From: Streptomyces sp. SID13726 | Lineage (GTDB): Bacteria; Actinomycetota; Actinomycetes; Streptomycetales; Streptomycetaceae | Direction: 5' to 3' | NCBI RefSeq assembly: GCF_010548375.1 | Contig: NZ_JAAGLY010000028.1 | Span: forward strand, 1 to 64,000 | DNA length: 64,000 nt | Shown: piece by piece, positions 17,966-26,793 of the stretch | How positions within the stretch are numbered: position 1 is the first letter of the stretch | Layout of the letters: each line of letters begins with the position of its first letter | Position numbers and translations under genes: made by a program | Notes under the pieces: model-generated | What the model saw: only the letters and a program-made list of their open reading frames with translations | What the model was told of the DNA's origin: nothing | Database searches by the model: none

Positions 17966-18763
17966 ATGCCCCCGCCCAAAAAGCGCGCCCGCTCCTACGA
18001 CCCCGCCAAGATCCGCAAAGCCGTCGACGCTCAACTGACCAACGTGCGGAACGCCGTCCACACCCTGCCCCCCGAGCAGTTCGCGTCGCCGACGCGGTTG
18101 GGGGTCTGGACCGTGCGGGAGTTGGTCGCGCACATCGGGATGGCGGTCACGGCGATCGAGCGGGCGCTCGCGCTGCCGGAGCCGGCGCGGCAGGACGTCG
18201 TGCTGCTGGACTGGCCGTTCGCGACCGTCGCCAACTCCGCCGCCATCGACGACTTCACCCGGGAGCAGGTCAGGCTCCACCCCGACCTGGACACCTACCT
18301 CGCCGACATCGCGCACCGCCTCGGCGAGCAGCTCGACACCCACCCCGGCACCCGGCTCCTCGCGACCAACGCCGGCGCGCTGCCCCTCGCTGACTACCTG
18401 GTCACCCGTACCGTCGAACTCGTCGTCCACACCGACGACCTGAACGCCGCCGTCCCCGGGCTCGACATCGCCTACGACCGCCAGGCCCTCGCCGCCTGCA
18501 CCCGGCTGCTCGCCGACGCGCTCGCGGCCAAGGCACCCGGCGGCTCGACCGAGGTGCGGATCCCGCCGTACGCCGTGGTGCAGTGTGTCGAGGGGCCGAA
18601 GCACACCCGCGGCACCCCGCCGAACGTCGTCGAGACCGACCCGCTGACCTGGATCCGCCTGGCCACCGGACGGACCGCATGGAAGGACGCCCTCGACGAG
18701 GCCAGGGTCAGCGCGAGCGGAGAACGGGCGGACCTGGGCGCACTGCTCCCCTTGATGGGCTGA
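17966..18763 (+). CDS. Maleylpyruvate isomerase family (DinB-like, mycothiol-dependent) protein
   Basis: The 265-residue protein has an N-terminal DinB/MDMPI four-helix domain with the typical LGVWTVRELVAHIGMAV motif, whose His belongs to the metal site in active members. Later conserved features are DYLVTRTVELVVHTDDL, and a C-terminal domain ending TDPLTWIRLATGRTAW, as in the actinobacterial TIGR03083-like group. Such proteins use or are expected to use mycothiol in thiol-transfer or isomerase reactions. The exact reaction cannot be told from sequence. ATG 17966 has no strong ribosome site. It stands alone, followed by a hairpin. Confidence 0.75.
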   Translation: MPPPKKRARSYDPAKIRKAVDAQLTNVRNAVHTLPPEQFASPTRLGVWTVRELVAHIGMAVTAIERALALPEPARQDVVLLDWPFATVANSAAIDDFTREQVRLHPDLDTYLADIAHRLGEQLDTHPGTRLLATNAGALPLADYLVTRTVELVVHTDDLNAAVPGLDIAYDRQALAACTRLLADALAAKAPGGSTEVRIPPYAVVQCVEGPKHTRGTPPNVVETDPLTWIRLATGRTAWKDALDEARVSASGERADLGALLPLMG

Positions 18764-18774
18764 GACCCGCTGAC

Positions 18775-18803
18775 GGGCTGAGGCCGCGCGCGGGCCTCAG
18801 CCC
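18775..18803 (+). terminator. Hairpin after the MDMPI-like gene
   Basis: GGGCTGAGGCC (18775-18785) pairs with GGCCTCAGCCC (18793-18803) around a GCGCGCG loop. There is no T run, as is common in high-GC terminators. Confidence 0.65.
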
Positions 18804-18830
18804 ATGTGCCCGGCACCCGGCAAATCCACC

Positions 18831-18875
18831 CCGCCGCCAAGAACACCGCCGCCAAGAACACCGCCGCCAAGAACA
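18831..18875 (+). repeat. Three perfect 15-bp tandem repeats upstream of the META-domain gene
   Basis: CCGCCGCCAAGAACA is repeated three times without change. The unit is a multiple of three and in frame with the downstream lipoprotein gene, where it would read Ala-Ala-Lys-Asn-Thr if translation began upstream at 18806. The lipoprotein signal starts after it at 18911, so the repeat is more likely in the leader or spacer. Confidence 0.8.
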
Positions 18876-18910
18876 CTGAACCCATCACCCCCCTCACGCG
18901 TCCAAGAACC

Positions 18911-19723
18911 ATGAAGCGGACGACACGTGTGAAATGCGCCGCCCTGGCCGCCGTCGGCACCACGCTGCTGGCCGCCTGCGGCACGGAATCCGGTACCGGG
19001 CACGACACGATCGTCGACGGCGAGAAGACCACCTCGACGACCGGCATCGCGGACGTGGAGTGGGTGCCGCAGAAGGTGACCGTGGACGGCAAGGAGTACG
19101 TCCTGCCGAAGAACGCCGAGGACGCCCACATCGGCTTCGCCCCCGGCACCGCCGACCCGGACGTCGGAGGCGGCGACTCCGGCGGCTCGGTCGGCTGCAA
19201 CAGCATCGGCGCCGACGCCGAGATCGACGGCGACACCGTACGGATCACCGACCTCGTGCAGACGCTGATGGGCTGTCCGGACCCGCTCGGGGCGTTCGAA
19301 GCACAGTTCACCAGCGTCTTCGAGGGCACCCACAAGGCGAAGGTCACCGAACGCGACGGCACCAGGACCCTCACCCTGACCAGTCAGGAGGGCGACACCA
19401 TCACCCTCCGGGAGAAGGCGCCCCCGGCGCTGAAAGGCACCCGCTGGGTGATTGACACGAAGGCGCATCTCACCCTCGGCAAGGACGACACCGTCACCGG
19501 CAGCCTCGGCTGCAACACCTTCCGTGGCGAGGCGGTCGTCAAGGGCGGCGTCATCGACTTCGGCCGCCTCGCGACCACGCGCATGACCTGTGGACCGGCT
19601 GCCATGAAGACCGAACGCGAACTCGCCGGTATTCTCTCCGGCAAGGTCTCCTACCAGCAGAAACGGGATTCTCTGCGGCTCACCGCGGCCTCCGGCGAGA
19701 GCGTTACGGCCCGCGCGGAGTAA
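18911..19723 (+). CDS. META-domain lipoprotein
   Basis: The 270-residue protein starts MKRTTRVKCAALAAVG and has a lipobox LLAAC with the lipidated Cys at residue 23, so it should be exported and anchored to the outer face of the membrane. Two META-like repeats follow, with GSVGCNSIGADAEIDGDTV at about 95-115 and TGSLGCNTFRGEAVVKGG at about 195-215, each with the Gly-Cys-Asn core. Related domains occur in HslJ-type envelope stress proteins. The role here is unknown. An in-frame upstream start would include the tandem repeat but would bury the signal peptide. Confidence 0.85.
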   Translation: MKRTTRVKCAALAAVGTTLLAACGTESGTGHDTIVDGEKTTSTTGIADVEWVPQKVTVDGKEYVLPKNAEDAHIGFAPGTADPDVGGGDSGGSVGCNSIGADAEIDGDTVRITDLVQTLMGCPDPLGAFEAQFTSVFEGTHKAKVTERDGTRTLTLTSQEGDTITLREKAPPALKGTRWVIDTKAHLTLGKDDTVTGSLGCNTFRGEAVVKGGVIDFGRLATTRMTCGPAAMKTERELAGILSGKVSYQQKRDSLRLTAASGESVTARAE

Positions 19724-19743
19724 GAAAGCCCACTCTCCGCGAA

Positions 19744-19773
19744 TTCGGACCAGTGGTCGATCTCGCCTACACT
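19744..19773 (+). promoter_or_regulatory. Candidate purF promoter giving a leaderless mRNA
   Basis: TTCGGA (19744-19749) and TACACT (19768-19773) are separated by 18 bp. The GTG start of purF is eight bases after the -10 element and has no ribosome site, which suggests a leaderless transcript. The arrangement resembles purD. Confidence 0.45.
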
Positions 19774-19780
19774 CGGTGCC

Positions 19781-21307
19781 GTGCCACGTGGTGACGGACG
19801 ACTCAACCACGACCTGCTCCCCGGCGAGAAGGGCCCCCAGGACGCTTGTGGCGTCTTCGGTGTCTGGGCTCCGGGTGAAGAGGTCGCCAAGCTCACGTAC
19901 TTCGGGCTCTACGCCCTCCAGCATCGGGGCCAGGAATCCGCGGGTATCGCGGTCAGCAACGGCTCCCAGATCCTCGTCTTCAAGGACATGGGCCTCGTTT
20001 CCCAGGTCTTCGACGAGACCTCTCTCGGTTCGCTCCAGGGTCACATCGCGGTCGGTCACGCCCGCTACTCGACCACCGGCGCCTCCGTGTGGGAGAACGC
20101 CCAGCCGACGTTCCGTGCCACCGCGCACGGTTCCATCGCGCTCGGCCACAACGGCAACCTGGTCAACACGGCGCAGCTCGCCGAGATGGTCGCCGACCTG
20201 CCCAAGCAGGAGGGCCGCAGCCCGCGTGTGGCCGCCACCAACGACACCGACCTGCTGACCGCGCTCCTCGCGGCCCAGGTCGACCAGGACGGCAAGCCGC
20301 TGACCGTGGAAGAGGCCGCCCCGAAGGTCCTCCCGCAGGTCCGCGGCGCCTTCTCCCTCGTCTTCATGAACGAGCACACGCTCTACGCCGCCCGCGACCC
20401 GCAGGGCATCCGCCCGCTGGTCCTCGGCCGCCTGGAGCGCGGCTGGGTCGTCGCCTCCGAGGGCGCCGCCCTCGACATCTGCGGCGCGAGCTTCGTCCGT
20501 GAGATCGAGCCGGGCGAGTTCATCGCCATCGACGAGAACGGTCTGCGCAGCTCCCGATTCGCGGAAGCGAAGCCCAAGGGCTGTGTCTTCGAGTACGTCT
20601 ATCTTGCGCGCCCCGACACCGACATCGCCGGCCGGAACGTGTACCTCTCCCGCGTGGAGATGGGCCGCAAGCTCGCGAAGGAAGCCCCGGTCGAGGCGGA
20701 CCTGGTCATAGCGACCCCGGAGTCCGGCACCCCGGCGGCCATCGGCTACGCCGAGGCGAGCGGGATCCCCTTCGGTGCGGGTCTCGTGAAGAACGCCTAC
20801 GTCGGCCGGACCTTCATCCAGCCGTCACAGACCATCCGCCAGCTGGGCATCCGACTCAAGCTGAACCCCCTCAAGGAAGTCATCAAGGGCAAGCGTCTGG
20901 TCGTCGTCGACGACTCGATCGTGCGCGGCAACACCCAGCGCGCCCTGGTCCGCATGCTCCGCGAGGCGGGCGCCGCCGAGGTCCACATCCGGATCTCCTC
21001 GCCGCCGGTCAAGTGGCCCTGCTTCTTCGGCATCGACTTCGCCACCCGCGCGGAGCTCATCGCCAACGGCATGACCATCGACGAGATCGGCACCTCGCTG
21101 GGCGCCGACTCCCTGGCGTACATCTCCATCGACGGCATGATCGAGGCGACCACCATCGCCAAGCCGAACCTCTGCCGCGCCTGCTTCGACGGCGAGTACC
21201 CGATGGAGCTCCCGGACCCCGAGCTGCTCGGCAAGCAGCTCCTGGAGACCGAGCTGGCCGCCGGCACGGCGGCCACGGCCGCTGTCGACGCGATCCGTCG
21301 CCCGTAG
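19781..21307 (+). CDS. purF: Amidophosphoribosyltransferase
   Basis: PurF makes 5-phosphoribosylamine from PRPP and glutamine, the committed step of purine synthesis. In the 508-residue protein Cys23 (DACGVFGVW) is the glutaminase nucleophile, so a 22-residue propeptide would be removed. The N-terminal Ntn domain shows LQHRGQESAGIA and GHARYSTTG. The PRPP-binding motif VVVDDSIVRGNT is at about 374-386. Cys residues in CVFEYVYLARPD, KWPCFFGID and NLCRACFDG match the iron-sulfur type of the Bacillus enzyme. The next gene, purM, starts 44 bp downstream and is probably co-transcribed. Confidence 0.97.
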   Translation: MPRGDGRLNHDLLPGEKGPQDACGVFGVWAPGEEVAKLTYFGLYALQHRGQESAGIAVSNGSQILVFKDMGLVSQVFDETSLGSLQGHIAVGHARYSTTGASVWENAQPTFRATAHGSIALGHNGNLVNTAQLAEMVADLPKQEGRSPRVAATNDTDLLTALLAAQVDQDGKPLTVEEAAPKVLPQVRGAFSLVFMNEHTLYAARDPQGIRPLVLGRLERGWVVASEGAALDICGASFVREIEPGEFIAIDENGLRSSRFAEAKPKGCVFEYVYLARPDTDIAGRNVYLSRVEMGRKLAKEAPVEADLVIATPESGTPAAIGYAEASGIPFGAGLVKNAYVGRTFIQPSQTIRQLGIRLKLNPLKEVIKGKRLVVVDDSIVRGNTQRALVRMLREAGAAEVHIRISSPPVKWPCFFGIDFATRAELIANGMTIDEIGTSLGADSLAYISIDGMIEATTIAKPNLCRACFDGEYPMELPDPELLGKQLLETELAAGTAATAAVDAIRRP

Positions 21308-21351
21308 GCAGCCCGTCATACCTGCAGTACGACACGAAAGTTCTCACCGTC

Positions 21352-22419
21352 ATGTCTGAGACAACTGGTGCCAGCTACGCAGCCGCGGGCGTCGACATCG
21401 AAGCGGGCGACCGCGCCGTGGAACTCATGAAGGAGTGGGTGAAGAAGACGCAGCGCCCCGAGGTCCTCGGCGGCCTCGGCGGTTTCGCCGGCCTCTTCGA
21501 CGCCTCCGCCCTCAAGGGCTACGACCGTCCCCTGCTCGCCTCCGCGACCGACGGCGTGGGCACCAAGGTCGACATCGCGCGCCAGTTGGGCGTCTACGAC
21601 ACGATCGGCCACGACCTGGTCGCGATGGTCATGGACGACATCGTGGTGTGCGGTGCCGAGCCGCTGTTCATGACCGACTACATCTGTGTCGGCAAGGTCC
21701 ACCCCGAGCGGGTCGCCGCGATCGTCAAGGGCATCGCCGAGGGCTGTGTGCTGGCCGGCTGCGCCCTGGTGGGCGGTGAGACGGCCGAGCACCCCGGCCT
21801 GCTGGGCCCGGACGACTTCGACGTCGCCGGCGCCGGTACGGGCGTCGTGGAGGCCGACCGGCTGCTCGGCGCGGATCGCATCCGTAAGGGTGACGCGGTC
21901 ATCGCCATGGCGGCCTCGGGTCTTCACTCGAACGGGTACTCGCTCGTGCGGCATGTGCTCCTGAACGAAGCGGGCCTCGCCCTGGACGCCCGGATCGACG
22001 AGCTGGGCCGCACGCTCGGCGAGGAGCTCCTGGAGCCCACCAAGATCTACTCGCTGGACTGCCTGGCCCTGATCCGCACGGCCGAGGTGCACGCCTTCTC
22101 GCACGTCACCGGCGGCGGCCTGGCGGCCAACCTGGCCCGGGTCGTCCCCGACGAGCTGCACGCGATCGTCGACCGCGCCACCTGGACCCCGGACCCGATC
22201 TTCGACCTCGTCGGCAGGACGGGTCAGGTCGAGCGCCTGGAGCTGGAGAAGACCCTCAACATGGGCGTGGGCATGATCGCCATCGTCCCCGAGGAGTCGG
22301 TGGACGTGGCGCTGGCGACCCTGGCCGACCGCGGGGTCGAGTCCTGGATCGCGGGCGAGATCACCGACCGCGGCGACAAGGAGACCGGCGCCGAGTTGGT
22401 GGGCGACTACGCCGTATAA
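21352..22419 (+). CDS. purM: Phosphoribosylformylglycinamidine cyclo-ligase (AIR synthetase)
   Basis: PurM closes the imidazole ring, turning FGAM into AIR with ATP. The 355-residue protein starts at ATG 21352 and shows SYAAAGVDIEAGDRAVE, LASATDGVGTKVDIARQ, HDLVAMVMDDIVVCGAEPLFM and GLHSNGYSLVR, all family hallmarks. The ribosome site is weak, which fits translation following purF. A bidirectional terminator ends the unit. Confidence 0.97.
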   Translation: MSETTGASYAAAGVDIEAGDRAVELMKEWVKKTQRPEVLGGLGGFAGLFDASALKGYDRPLLASATDGVGTKVDIARQLGVYDTIGHDLVAMVMDDIVVCGAEPLFMTDYICVGKVHPERVAAIVKGIAEGCVLAGCALVGGETAEHPGLLGPDDFDVAGAGTGVVEADRLLGADRIRKGDAVIAMAASGLHSNGYSLVRHVLLNEAGLALDARIDELGRTLGEELLEPTKIYSLDCLALIRTAEVHAFSHVTGGGLAANLARVVPDELHAIVDRATWTPDPIFDLVGRTGQVERLELEKTLNMGVGMIAIVPEESVDVALATLADRGVESWIAGEITDRGDKETGAELVGDYAV

Positions 22420-22459
22420 GGCCGCCATGGCAGCGCATAAAGTCGCGAGGCAGCGCAAA

Positions 22460-22494
22460 ACCCGGTCCGGTGGTGTGGACCACTCGGACCGGGT
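22460..22494. terminator. Bidirectional terminator between purM and the DUF3073 gene
   Basis: ACCCGGTCCG (22460-22469) pairs with CGGACCGGGT (22485-22494), with additional pairing inside the GTGGTGTGGACCAC loop. The genes converge here. Confidence 0.75.
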
Positions 22495-22511
22495 CAAGCA
22501 CAGCTAGAGCG

Positions 22512-22766
22512 TCAAGCGCCGCGGCGGTGTTGAGACGTCGGACCGGACTCGTCGTCCTCGTCCTCGTCGTCGTTGTAGAGATCCGCGTACTGGGCGTACG
22601 GGTCGTCTTCCTCGTCGTCGTCCTCGAACGGCTCGCCATTCGGCGGCTGGCTCGAAGTCGAAGCGCCCAGCTCATTGGCCAGACGCGAGAGGTCAGTCCC
22701 GCCGCTGCTGTACTTCAGCTGGCGGGCGACCTTCGTCTGCTTGGCCTTTGCCCGGCCGCGCCCCAT
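22512..22766 (-). CDS. DUF3073 family small acidic protein
   Basis: The 84-residue protein begins MGRGRAKAKQTKVARQLKY, a basic, highly conserved start, and ends in an acidic Asp/Glu stretch followed by a His-Arg-Arg tail. DUF3073 proteins are widespread in actinobacteria, commonly next to purM as here; their function is unknown. The basic head and acidic tail suggest binding to nucleic acid or a ribonucleoprotein, which is inference. The ATG at 22766 is preceded by GAGGGGG. Confidence 0.88.
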   Translation of the reverse strand: MGRGRAKAKQTKVARQLKYSSGGTDLSRLANELGASTSSQPPNGEPFEDDDEEDDPYAQYADLYNDDEDEDDESGPTSQHRRGA

Positions 22767-23047
22767 GGCTCGACCCCCTCGGATACGGGGCTCGGTGGCC
22801 CCAGAGTCTTGACACGCGTTCATGATCTGGAACGGGCTCTCCGCAGAGAGACCGGTCCGTAGGGCTTCCACGGTACCTGAGCCCGCGCCCATACGGTACG
22901 TCGCCCGCAGGACGTGCCCGGCCCCAGAACCGGCGAGGAGCCCCGTCCTCGCTGGTCAACCGCGATTTTAACCACTTCTTCGCGGCCGACCCGCCGACGA
23001 ACGTGAGAGTTCTCTCCAAGTGTGCGCCGACGGGTACCGGTCAAACC

Positions 23048-24151
23048 TCAGCGAGCCCGTCCCGCGGCCGCCTCGTGCATCCGCTGCTCGGCGATCCGGT
23101 CGGCCGCGGCGGCCGGCGGAATCCCGTCTTCCTTCGCACGTGCGAAGATCGCGAGCGTGGTGTCGTAGATCTTCGCCGCCTTCGCCCTGCACCGCTCGAA
23201 GTCGAACCCGTGCAGTTCGTCGGCGACCTGGATGACCCCGCCGGCGTTCACGACGTAGTCCGGCGCGTAGAGGATGCCGCGGTCGGCGATGTCCTTCTCG
23301 ACGCCCGGGTGCGCGAGCTGGTTGTTGGCGGCGCCGCAGACGATCCGCGCGGTCAGCACGGGCACGGAGTCGTCGTTCAGGGCCCCGCCGAGCGCGCAGG
23401 GGGCGTAGATGTCCAGGCCCTCGGTGCGGATCAGCGCCTCGGTGTCGGCGACGGCGGTCAGCTGCCCCGGATACGTGTCGAGCATCCGTCGTACGGCCTC
23501 CTCGCGCACGTCCGTGATCACGACCTCGGCGCCCTCGCCCCGCAGGTGCTCCACCAGGTGGTGCCCGACCTTGCCGACACCGGCGACGCCGACCTTGCGG
23601 CCGCGCAGCGAGGGGTCGCCCCACAGGTGCGCCGCGCTGGCCCGCATGCCCTGGTAGACGCCGAAGGCGGTGAGGACGGAGGAGTCGCCGGCGCCGCCGT
23701 TCTCCGGTGAGCGGCCGGTCGTCCAGCGGCACTCACGTGCGACGACGTCCATGTCGGCGACATAGGTGCCGACATCGCACGCGGTGACGTAGCGCCCGCC
23801 GAGCGAGGCGACGAAACGGCCGTAGGCGAGGAGCAGTTCCTCGCTCTTGTCGCGCTCGGGGTCCCCGATGATCACGGCCTTGCCACCGCCGTGGTCGAGC
23901 CCGGCCATGGCGTTCTTGTACGACATCCCGCGCGCGAGGTTCAGCGCGTCGGCGACGGCCTCCTGCTCGCTCGCGTACGGGTAGAAGCGCGTCCCGCCGA
24001 GCGCGGGGCCCAGCGCGGTGGAGTGGAGGGCGATGACGGCCTTGAGGCCGCTCCTGCGGTCCTGGCAGAGCACGACCTGCTCGTGGCCGCCCTGGTCCGA
24101 GTGGAACAGGGTGTGCAGCACATCGGCAGCGGCGCCGGTTACGTCGGTCAC
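23048..24151 (-). CDS. vdh: Valine/leucine-type amino acid dehydrogenase
   Basis: A 367-residue NAD-dependent Glu/Leu/Phe/Val dehydrogenase. The catalytic region reads GMSYKNAMAGLDHGGGKAVI with the two lysines of the family. The Rossmann motif VGVAGVGKVGHHLVEHL is at about 185-200. CGAANNQL and YAPDYVVNAGGVI are typical. From memory the S. coelicolor gene here is valine dehydrogenase, which supplies branched-chain keto acids for fatty acid and polyketide starter units. Leucine preference cannot be excluded from sequence. It is a single gene, divergent from the next CDS. Confidence 0.92.
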   Translation of the reverse strand: MTDVTGAAADVLHTLFHSDQGGHEQVVLCQDRRSGLKAVIALHSTALGPALGGTRFYPYASEQEAVADALNLARGMSYKNAMAGLDHGGGKAVIIGDPERDKSEELLLAYGRFVASLGGRYVTACDVGTYVADMDVVARECRWTTGRSPENGGAGDSSVLTAFGVYQGMRASAAHLWGDPSLRGRKVGVAGVGKVGHHLVEHLRGEGAEVVITDVREEAVRRMLDTYPGQLTAVADTEALIRTEGLDIYAPCALGGALNDDSVPVLTARIVCGAANNQLAHPGVEKDIADRGILYAPDYVVNAGGVIQVADELHGFDFERCRAKAAKIYDTTLAIFARAKEDGIPPAAAADRIAEQRMHEAAAGRAR

Positions 24152-24373
24152 TGTGGTGACTCCTGGGTAAGTTTCGGCGATCGGTGCAGGCGTCCCGTAC
24201 GGGTGGCGGGGCCTGTGAGCACGAGATTAGGGCTTGTGGCGCCCCGAGACCGTGCAGTGCTCAGGATCACCTTCCCGTGGTCTGCGGGCGTGCGACGATT
24301 TGCATAGTTTTCCCGCGCGTTTGTGTGCGGGTTTCGCAGGTTTTCCCGGCAGGCGGCGGGGGAGAGAGCAGGC

Positions 24374-25216
24374 GTGCCCAAGGTGTCCTCGGTGATCGTC
24401 CCGTACGCGACCTATCTGCGTGTGTACGAACCACTGGCCGCCTTCCCCGAGCCCGAACGCGGCCACTGGGCGCGTTACGCCCGCCGCCCGGACCGTCCGT
24501 CGTACCAGGACGAACTGCGCCGCTCCCTGGCCGACTTGCTGCCCACCCCGCCGATCCCGGTGCCGGTGCACGAGAGCAGCGACGCCTTCGTGCTCGACGT
24601 GGACGGCGTGGTCTGCGTGTGCCCCTGGCGCACCCGGCTGCGCGGCTGGCAGGCCCTGGAGGAACTCGGGGAGGACCTGCCGGCCCCGGTCCTGGACGCG
24701 GTGCTGCCCGAGGTCGTACGCCTCCAGGCCGCCCAGGACTACGAGCGCTGGCTGGCCCGCAACCCGGACGCCCGGCCCTGGATCCGGACCGCGACCTGGC
24801 AGGTGCCGCTGAACTGGTTCGTGCTGGTCGGCGACGAGGAGCGACGCTTCGACAAGGGCTCGGGCGAGATCCCGCCGATGCTGCGCTACCGCACGCCGAT
24901 GGTGCAGGCCCGGCGGCGGGTGGCGCGGGCGCTGAGGACCCTCAAGGACGCCATCGACCAGGGGCCGCTCATCGACGGCCTGATCGACGTGGGGCGCTGG
25001 CTGGAGGAGTTCCACCCGCGCTCGCTGGTCGAGCTGGACTACGGCGGCCTGGTGCATGTGCTGCCGCCGGGCGAGCTGGAGGACGACCACTCGGCCGCGG
25101 ACGTGGCCGAGGGCATCGAGGCGCTCAGGCACGGCGACGGGGCCGCTGCGGGGGAGGCGTACGGGCGGCTCGTGGAGCGCTGGCGGGGCGTCAGGGACCG
25201 GCGCTCGGCGAACTGA
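24374..25216 (+). CDS. Conserved Streptomyces protein of unknown function next to bldC
   Basis: The 280-residue protein starts at GTG 24374 after GGGGAGAGAGC. No catalytic motif is recognised. It contains a central LDVDGVVCVCPWRTRLRGW, then NWFVLVGDEERRF and LVELDYGGLVHVLPP. There are no membrane segments or signal peptide, so it is cytoplasmic. Its place between vdh and bldC seems conserved in Streptomyces, which hints at a housekeeping or developmental role, but none is assigned. The upstream spacer shared with vdh includes the dyad CCCGCGCG/TGTGCGGG near 24315-24335. Confidence 0.75.
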   Translation: MPKVSSVIVPYATYLRVYEPLAAFPEPERGHWARYARRPDRPSYQDELRRSLADLLPTPPIPVPVHESSDAFVLDVDGVVCVCPWRTRLRGWQALEELGEDLPAPVLDAVLPEVVRLQAAQDYERWLARNPDARPWIRTATWQVPLNWFVLVGDEERRFDKGSGEIPPMLRYRTPMVQARRRVARALRTLKDAIDQGPLIDGLIDVGRWLEEFHPRSLVELDYGGLVHVLPPGELEDDHSAADVAEGIEALRHGDGAAAGEAYGRLVERWRGVRDRRSAN

Positions 25217-25672
25217 CGTTTGACGTGCCGTCCGTTTTGGGGTTTCGTCCTCGGTCAAGGTGTCACGAGGTTTCGCTGATGTCCCACCAACAAGGGACAA
25301 GCGTGACGGACCGCACGTACCCGGCTCTTGCATCTCTTCCCCCTCCTCATGCCAAAATAGGACAAGGGGCCCGGGGGAGGTTCCGCTTTGGGGGGTCTGG
25401 TGACTCCTGATCGCTCTGTGACTGATCGTCACAGTGGCGTGACTGTCCGCTATGGCATGGTCCATCGGCTTCCGTCGCCGATGAACGTCTGGGGGGCAAT
25501 TCCATCGGTTTGGCCGACGCGGCTGGACAGATGGTGTAGTTGTAGTGCCGAGGACAAGCCGTTCGTCCTATAACCGACTCGACTCGCGTCCGCCATTTCG
25601 GGCAACGCGGGTCAAGGTGCAGAATTTAGAGGAAAGAACCGAGAACGATCGGTTCTCCCGAGGAGGCCGCTC
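25217..25672 (+). promoter_or_regulatory. Long bldC upstream region
   Basis: No credible gene is seen in this 456-bp spacer. It contains several near-dyads, including TGACTGATCGTCACAG with a second GTGAC nearby (25418-25445), and lower-GC patches around 25350-25370 and 25615-25640. The length suggests regulated expression of bldC with a long leader. I cannot place the promoter with confidence. A GAGGAGG ribosome site (25659-25665) precedes bldC. Confidence 0.4.
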
Positions 25673-25879
25673 ATGACCGCTCGCACCCCTGATGCCGAGC
25701 CGCTGCTGACCCCGGCTGAGGTCGCCACCATGTTCCGTGTGGACCCGAAGACGGTCACGCGGTGGGCGAAGGCCGGCAAGCTCACGTCCATCCGCACGCT
25801 CGGCGGGCACCGCCGTTACCGCGAGGCCGAGGTCCGCGCTCTGCTCGCGGGTATCCCGCAGCAGCGCAGCGAGGCCTGA
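25673..25879 (+). CDS. bldC: Developmental transcriptional regulator BldC
   Basis: A 68-residue protein consisting almost wholly of a MerR-like winged helix: LLTPAEVATMFRVDPKTVTRW followed by AGKLTSIRTLGGHRRYREAEV. BldC holds Streptomyces in vegetative growth by controlling many sporulation genes, and binds direct repeats as head-to-tail oligomers without an effector domain. Size and sequence fit BldC closely. It has a very strong ribosome site and its own terminator, so it is monocistronic. Confidence 0.97.
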   Translation: MTARTPDAEPLLTPAEVATMFRVDPKTVTRWAKAGKLTSIRTLGGHRRYREAEVRALLAGIPQQRSEA

Positions 25880-25993
25880 ACAACTGAATAACCGGACAAA
25901 CCGGCCCGCCCCCCAGCTGGCCGCGGCGTCCGAACACTGGCTACAAGCGACGCGGGTCCTGCCCCAACAGGGCCCATTCTCAACCTCGTCGTC

Positions 25994-26033
25994 GATCGCG
26001 CTGGACTCCGCCGAGTCCAGCGCGATCTTTTTT
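25994..26033 (+). terminator. Strong intrinsic terminator after bldC
   Basis: GATCGCGCTGGACTC (25994-26008) pairs perfectly with GAGTCCAGCGCGATC (26013-26027) around CGCC, followed by TTTTTT. This is one of the clearest terminators in the window. The rest of 25880-26292 shows no gene. Confidence 0.92.
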
Positions 26034-26292
26034 GTGCGCGGATCGTGGACGGACGGCGGTCCTGTGAGCGGGCTTGTCGGAGTCTGGGGAGGGGTGTCGG
26101 ATCTCCTGTGAGGCGGCCCCTGACGGGGTCCTGACCGACCGCTGACACAGGTGTGATCAGTAGTGCAATTGCACATATTAAATTGACCAGTTGTAGGGGA
26201 GTGGTAAGTTCCACGGTTTCAAAAACTCATGCGGTGACTCCCGTCACACGCCAGAGTCCTTGTTGCCCCTACCTCCCGTGCGCTAAGGGGAG

Positions 26293-26484
26293 TTACGCCG
26301 GGGAGGCGCTCTCGTCCTCCACGGCCTCGTCCGGCACCGCGGCGGCCCGCGGGGCGGAGTCCATCGCCAGCCGCAGCAGGCGGTGGCAGATCGGGCAGTG
26401 CCGGGTCAGATGCCGATACGACGACGCGGCCGACAGATGCGCGCGGAGCAGCGCCCGCGTCTCGTGCCTGACCGATGCCGCCAT
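26293..26484 (-). CDS. DUF6274-like small protein with CxxC motif
   Basis: The 63-residue protein starts at ATG 26484, just after GGAGGTGG on the minus strand. It reads MAASVRHETRALLRAHLSAA, then RHLTRHCPICHRLLRLA, and ends acidic. The HCPICH motif could bind a metal if dimeric. Short proteins of this pattern are conserved beside bldC in Streptomyces (family name from memory). The function is unknown. Overlapping frames in this stretch have no conserved features. Confidence 0.7.
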   Translation of the reverse strand: MAASVRHETRALLRAHLSAASSYRHLTRHCPICHRLLRLAMDSAPRAAAVPDEAVEDESASPA

Positions 26485-26606
26485 ACGCCACCTCCAGGGC
26501 TCCACGGGGAACGGGGCCCTGGTTTCTGGGTACCGGGGGTTGGAGACGCCGTCAAGATGGCGTGGGCGCCGCCAAGCCACGGGCCAGGCTTCCACGCACA
26601 CGAAGA

Positions 26607-26637
26607 AGGCCCGCTTCCCTTACCGGGATGCGGGCCT
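26607..26637 (-). terminator. Duplicated terminator, outer copy
   Basis: AGGCCCGC (26607-26614) pairs with GCGGGCCT (26630-26637). It is a near-copy of the hairpin at 26751-26781, 144 bp away, and follows a decayed tRNA-Asp copy. Confidence 0.6.
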
Positions 26638-26651
26638 GACTTCCTCACTGC

Positions 26652-26728
26652 GGTCCTGACGGGATTTGCTGTGCCCGATTGCGGCTGCGCCGCGGGCGCG
26701 GCCTCCACCTTGACAGGGCGGCGAGCGG
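26652..26728 (-). pseudogene. Decayed tRNA-Asp copy
   Basis: Reading from 26651, CGGTCCTGACGGGATTT matches the 3' part of tRNA-Asp exactly. About 25 extra bases then interrupt the T arm, GGCCTCCACCTTGACAGGG matches the anticodon arm, and the similarity stops before the D arm and 5' acceptor. It cannot fold as a tRNA. The adjacent terminator is duplicated too, which shows a tandem duplication of the tRNA 3' portion with its terminator. Confidence 0.75.
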
Positions 26729-26750
26729 TGCATGTGGCGGTGCATGAAGA

Positions 26751-26781
26751 AGGCCCGCGTCCCTAGCCGGGATGCGGGCCT
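26751..26781 (-). terminator. Terminator after tRNA-Asp
   Basis: AGGCCCGC (26751-26758) pairs with GCGGGCCT (26774-26781). It lies just downstream of the intact tRNA-Asp on the minus strand and probably ends the hrpA/tRNA-Asp transcript. Confidence 0.7.
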
Positions 26782-26793
26782 GACTTCTTACTG

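Noticed and set aside
26602..26790. Repeated hairpins considered as a CRISPR array
   Set aside because: Only two copies, long unequal content, and the repeats are a terminator and tRNA part.
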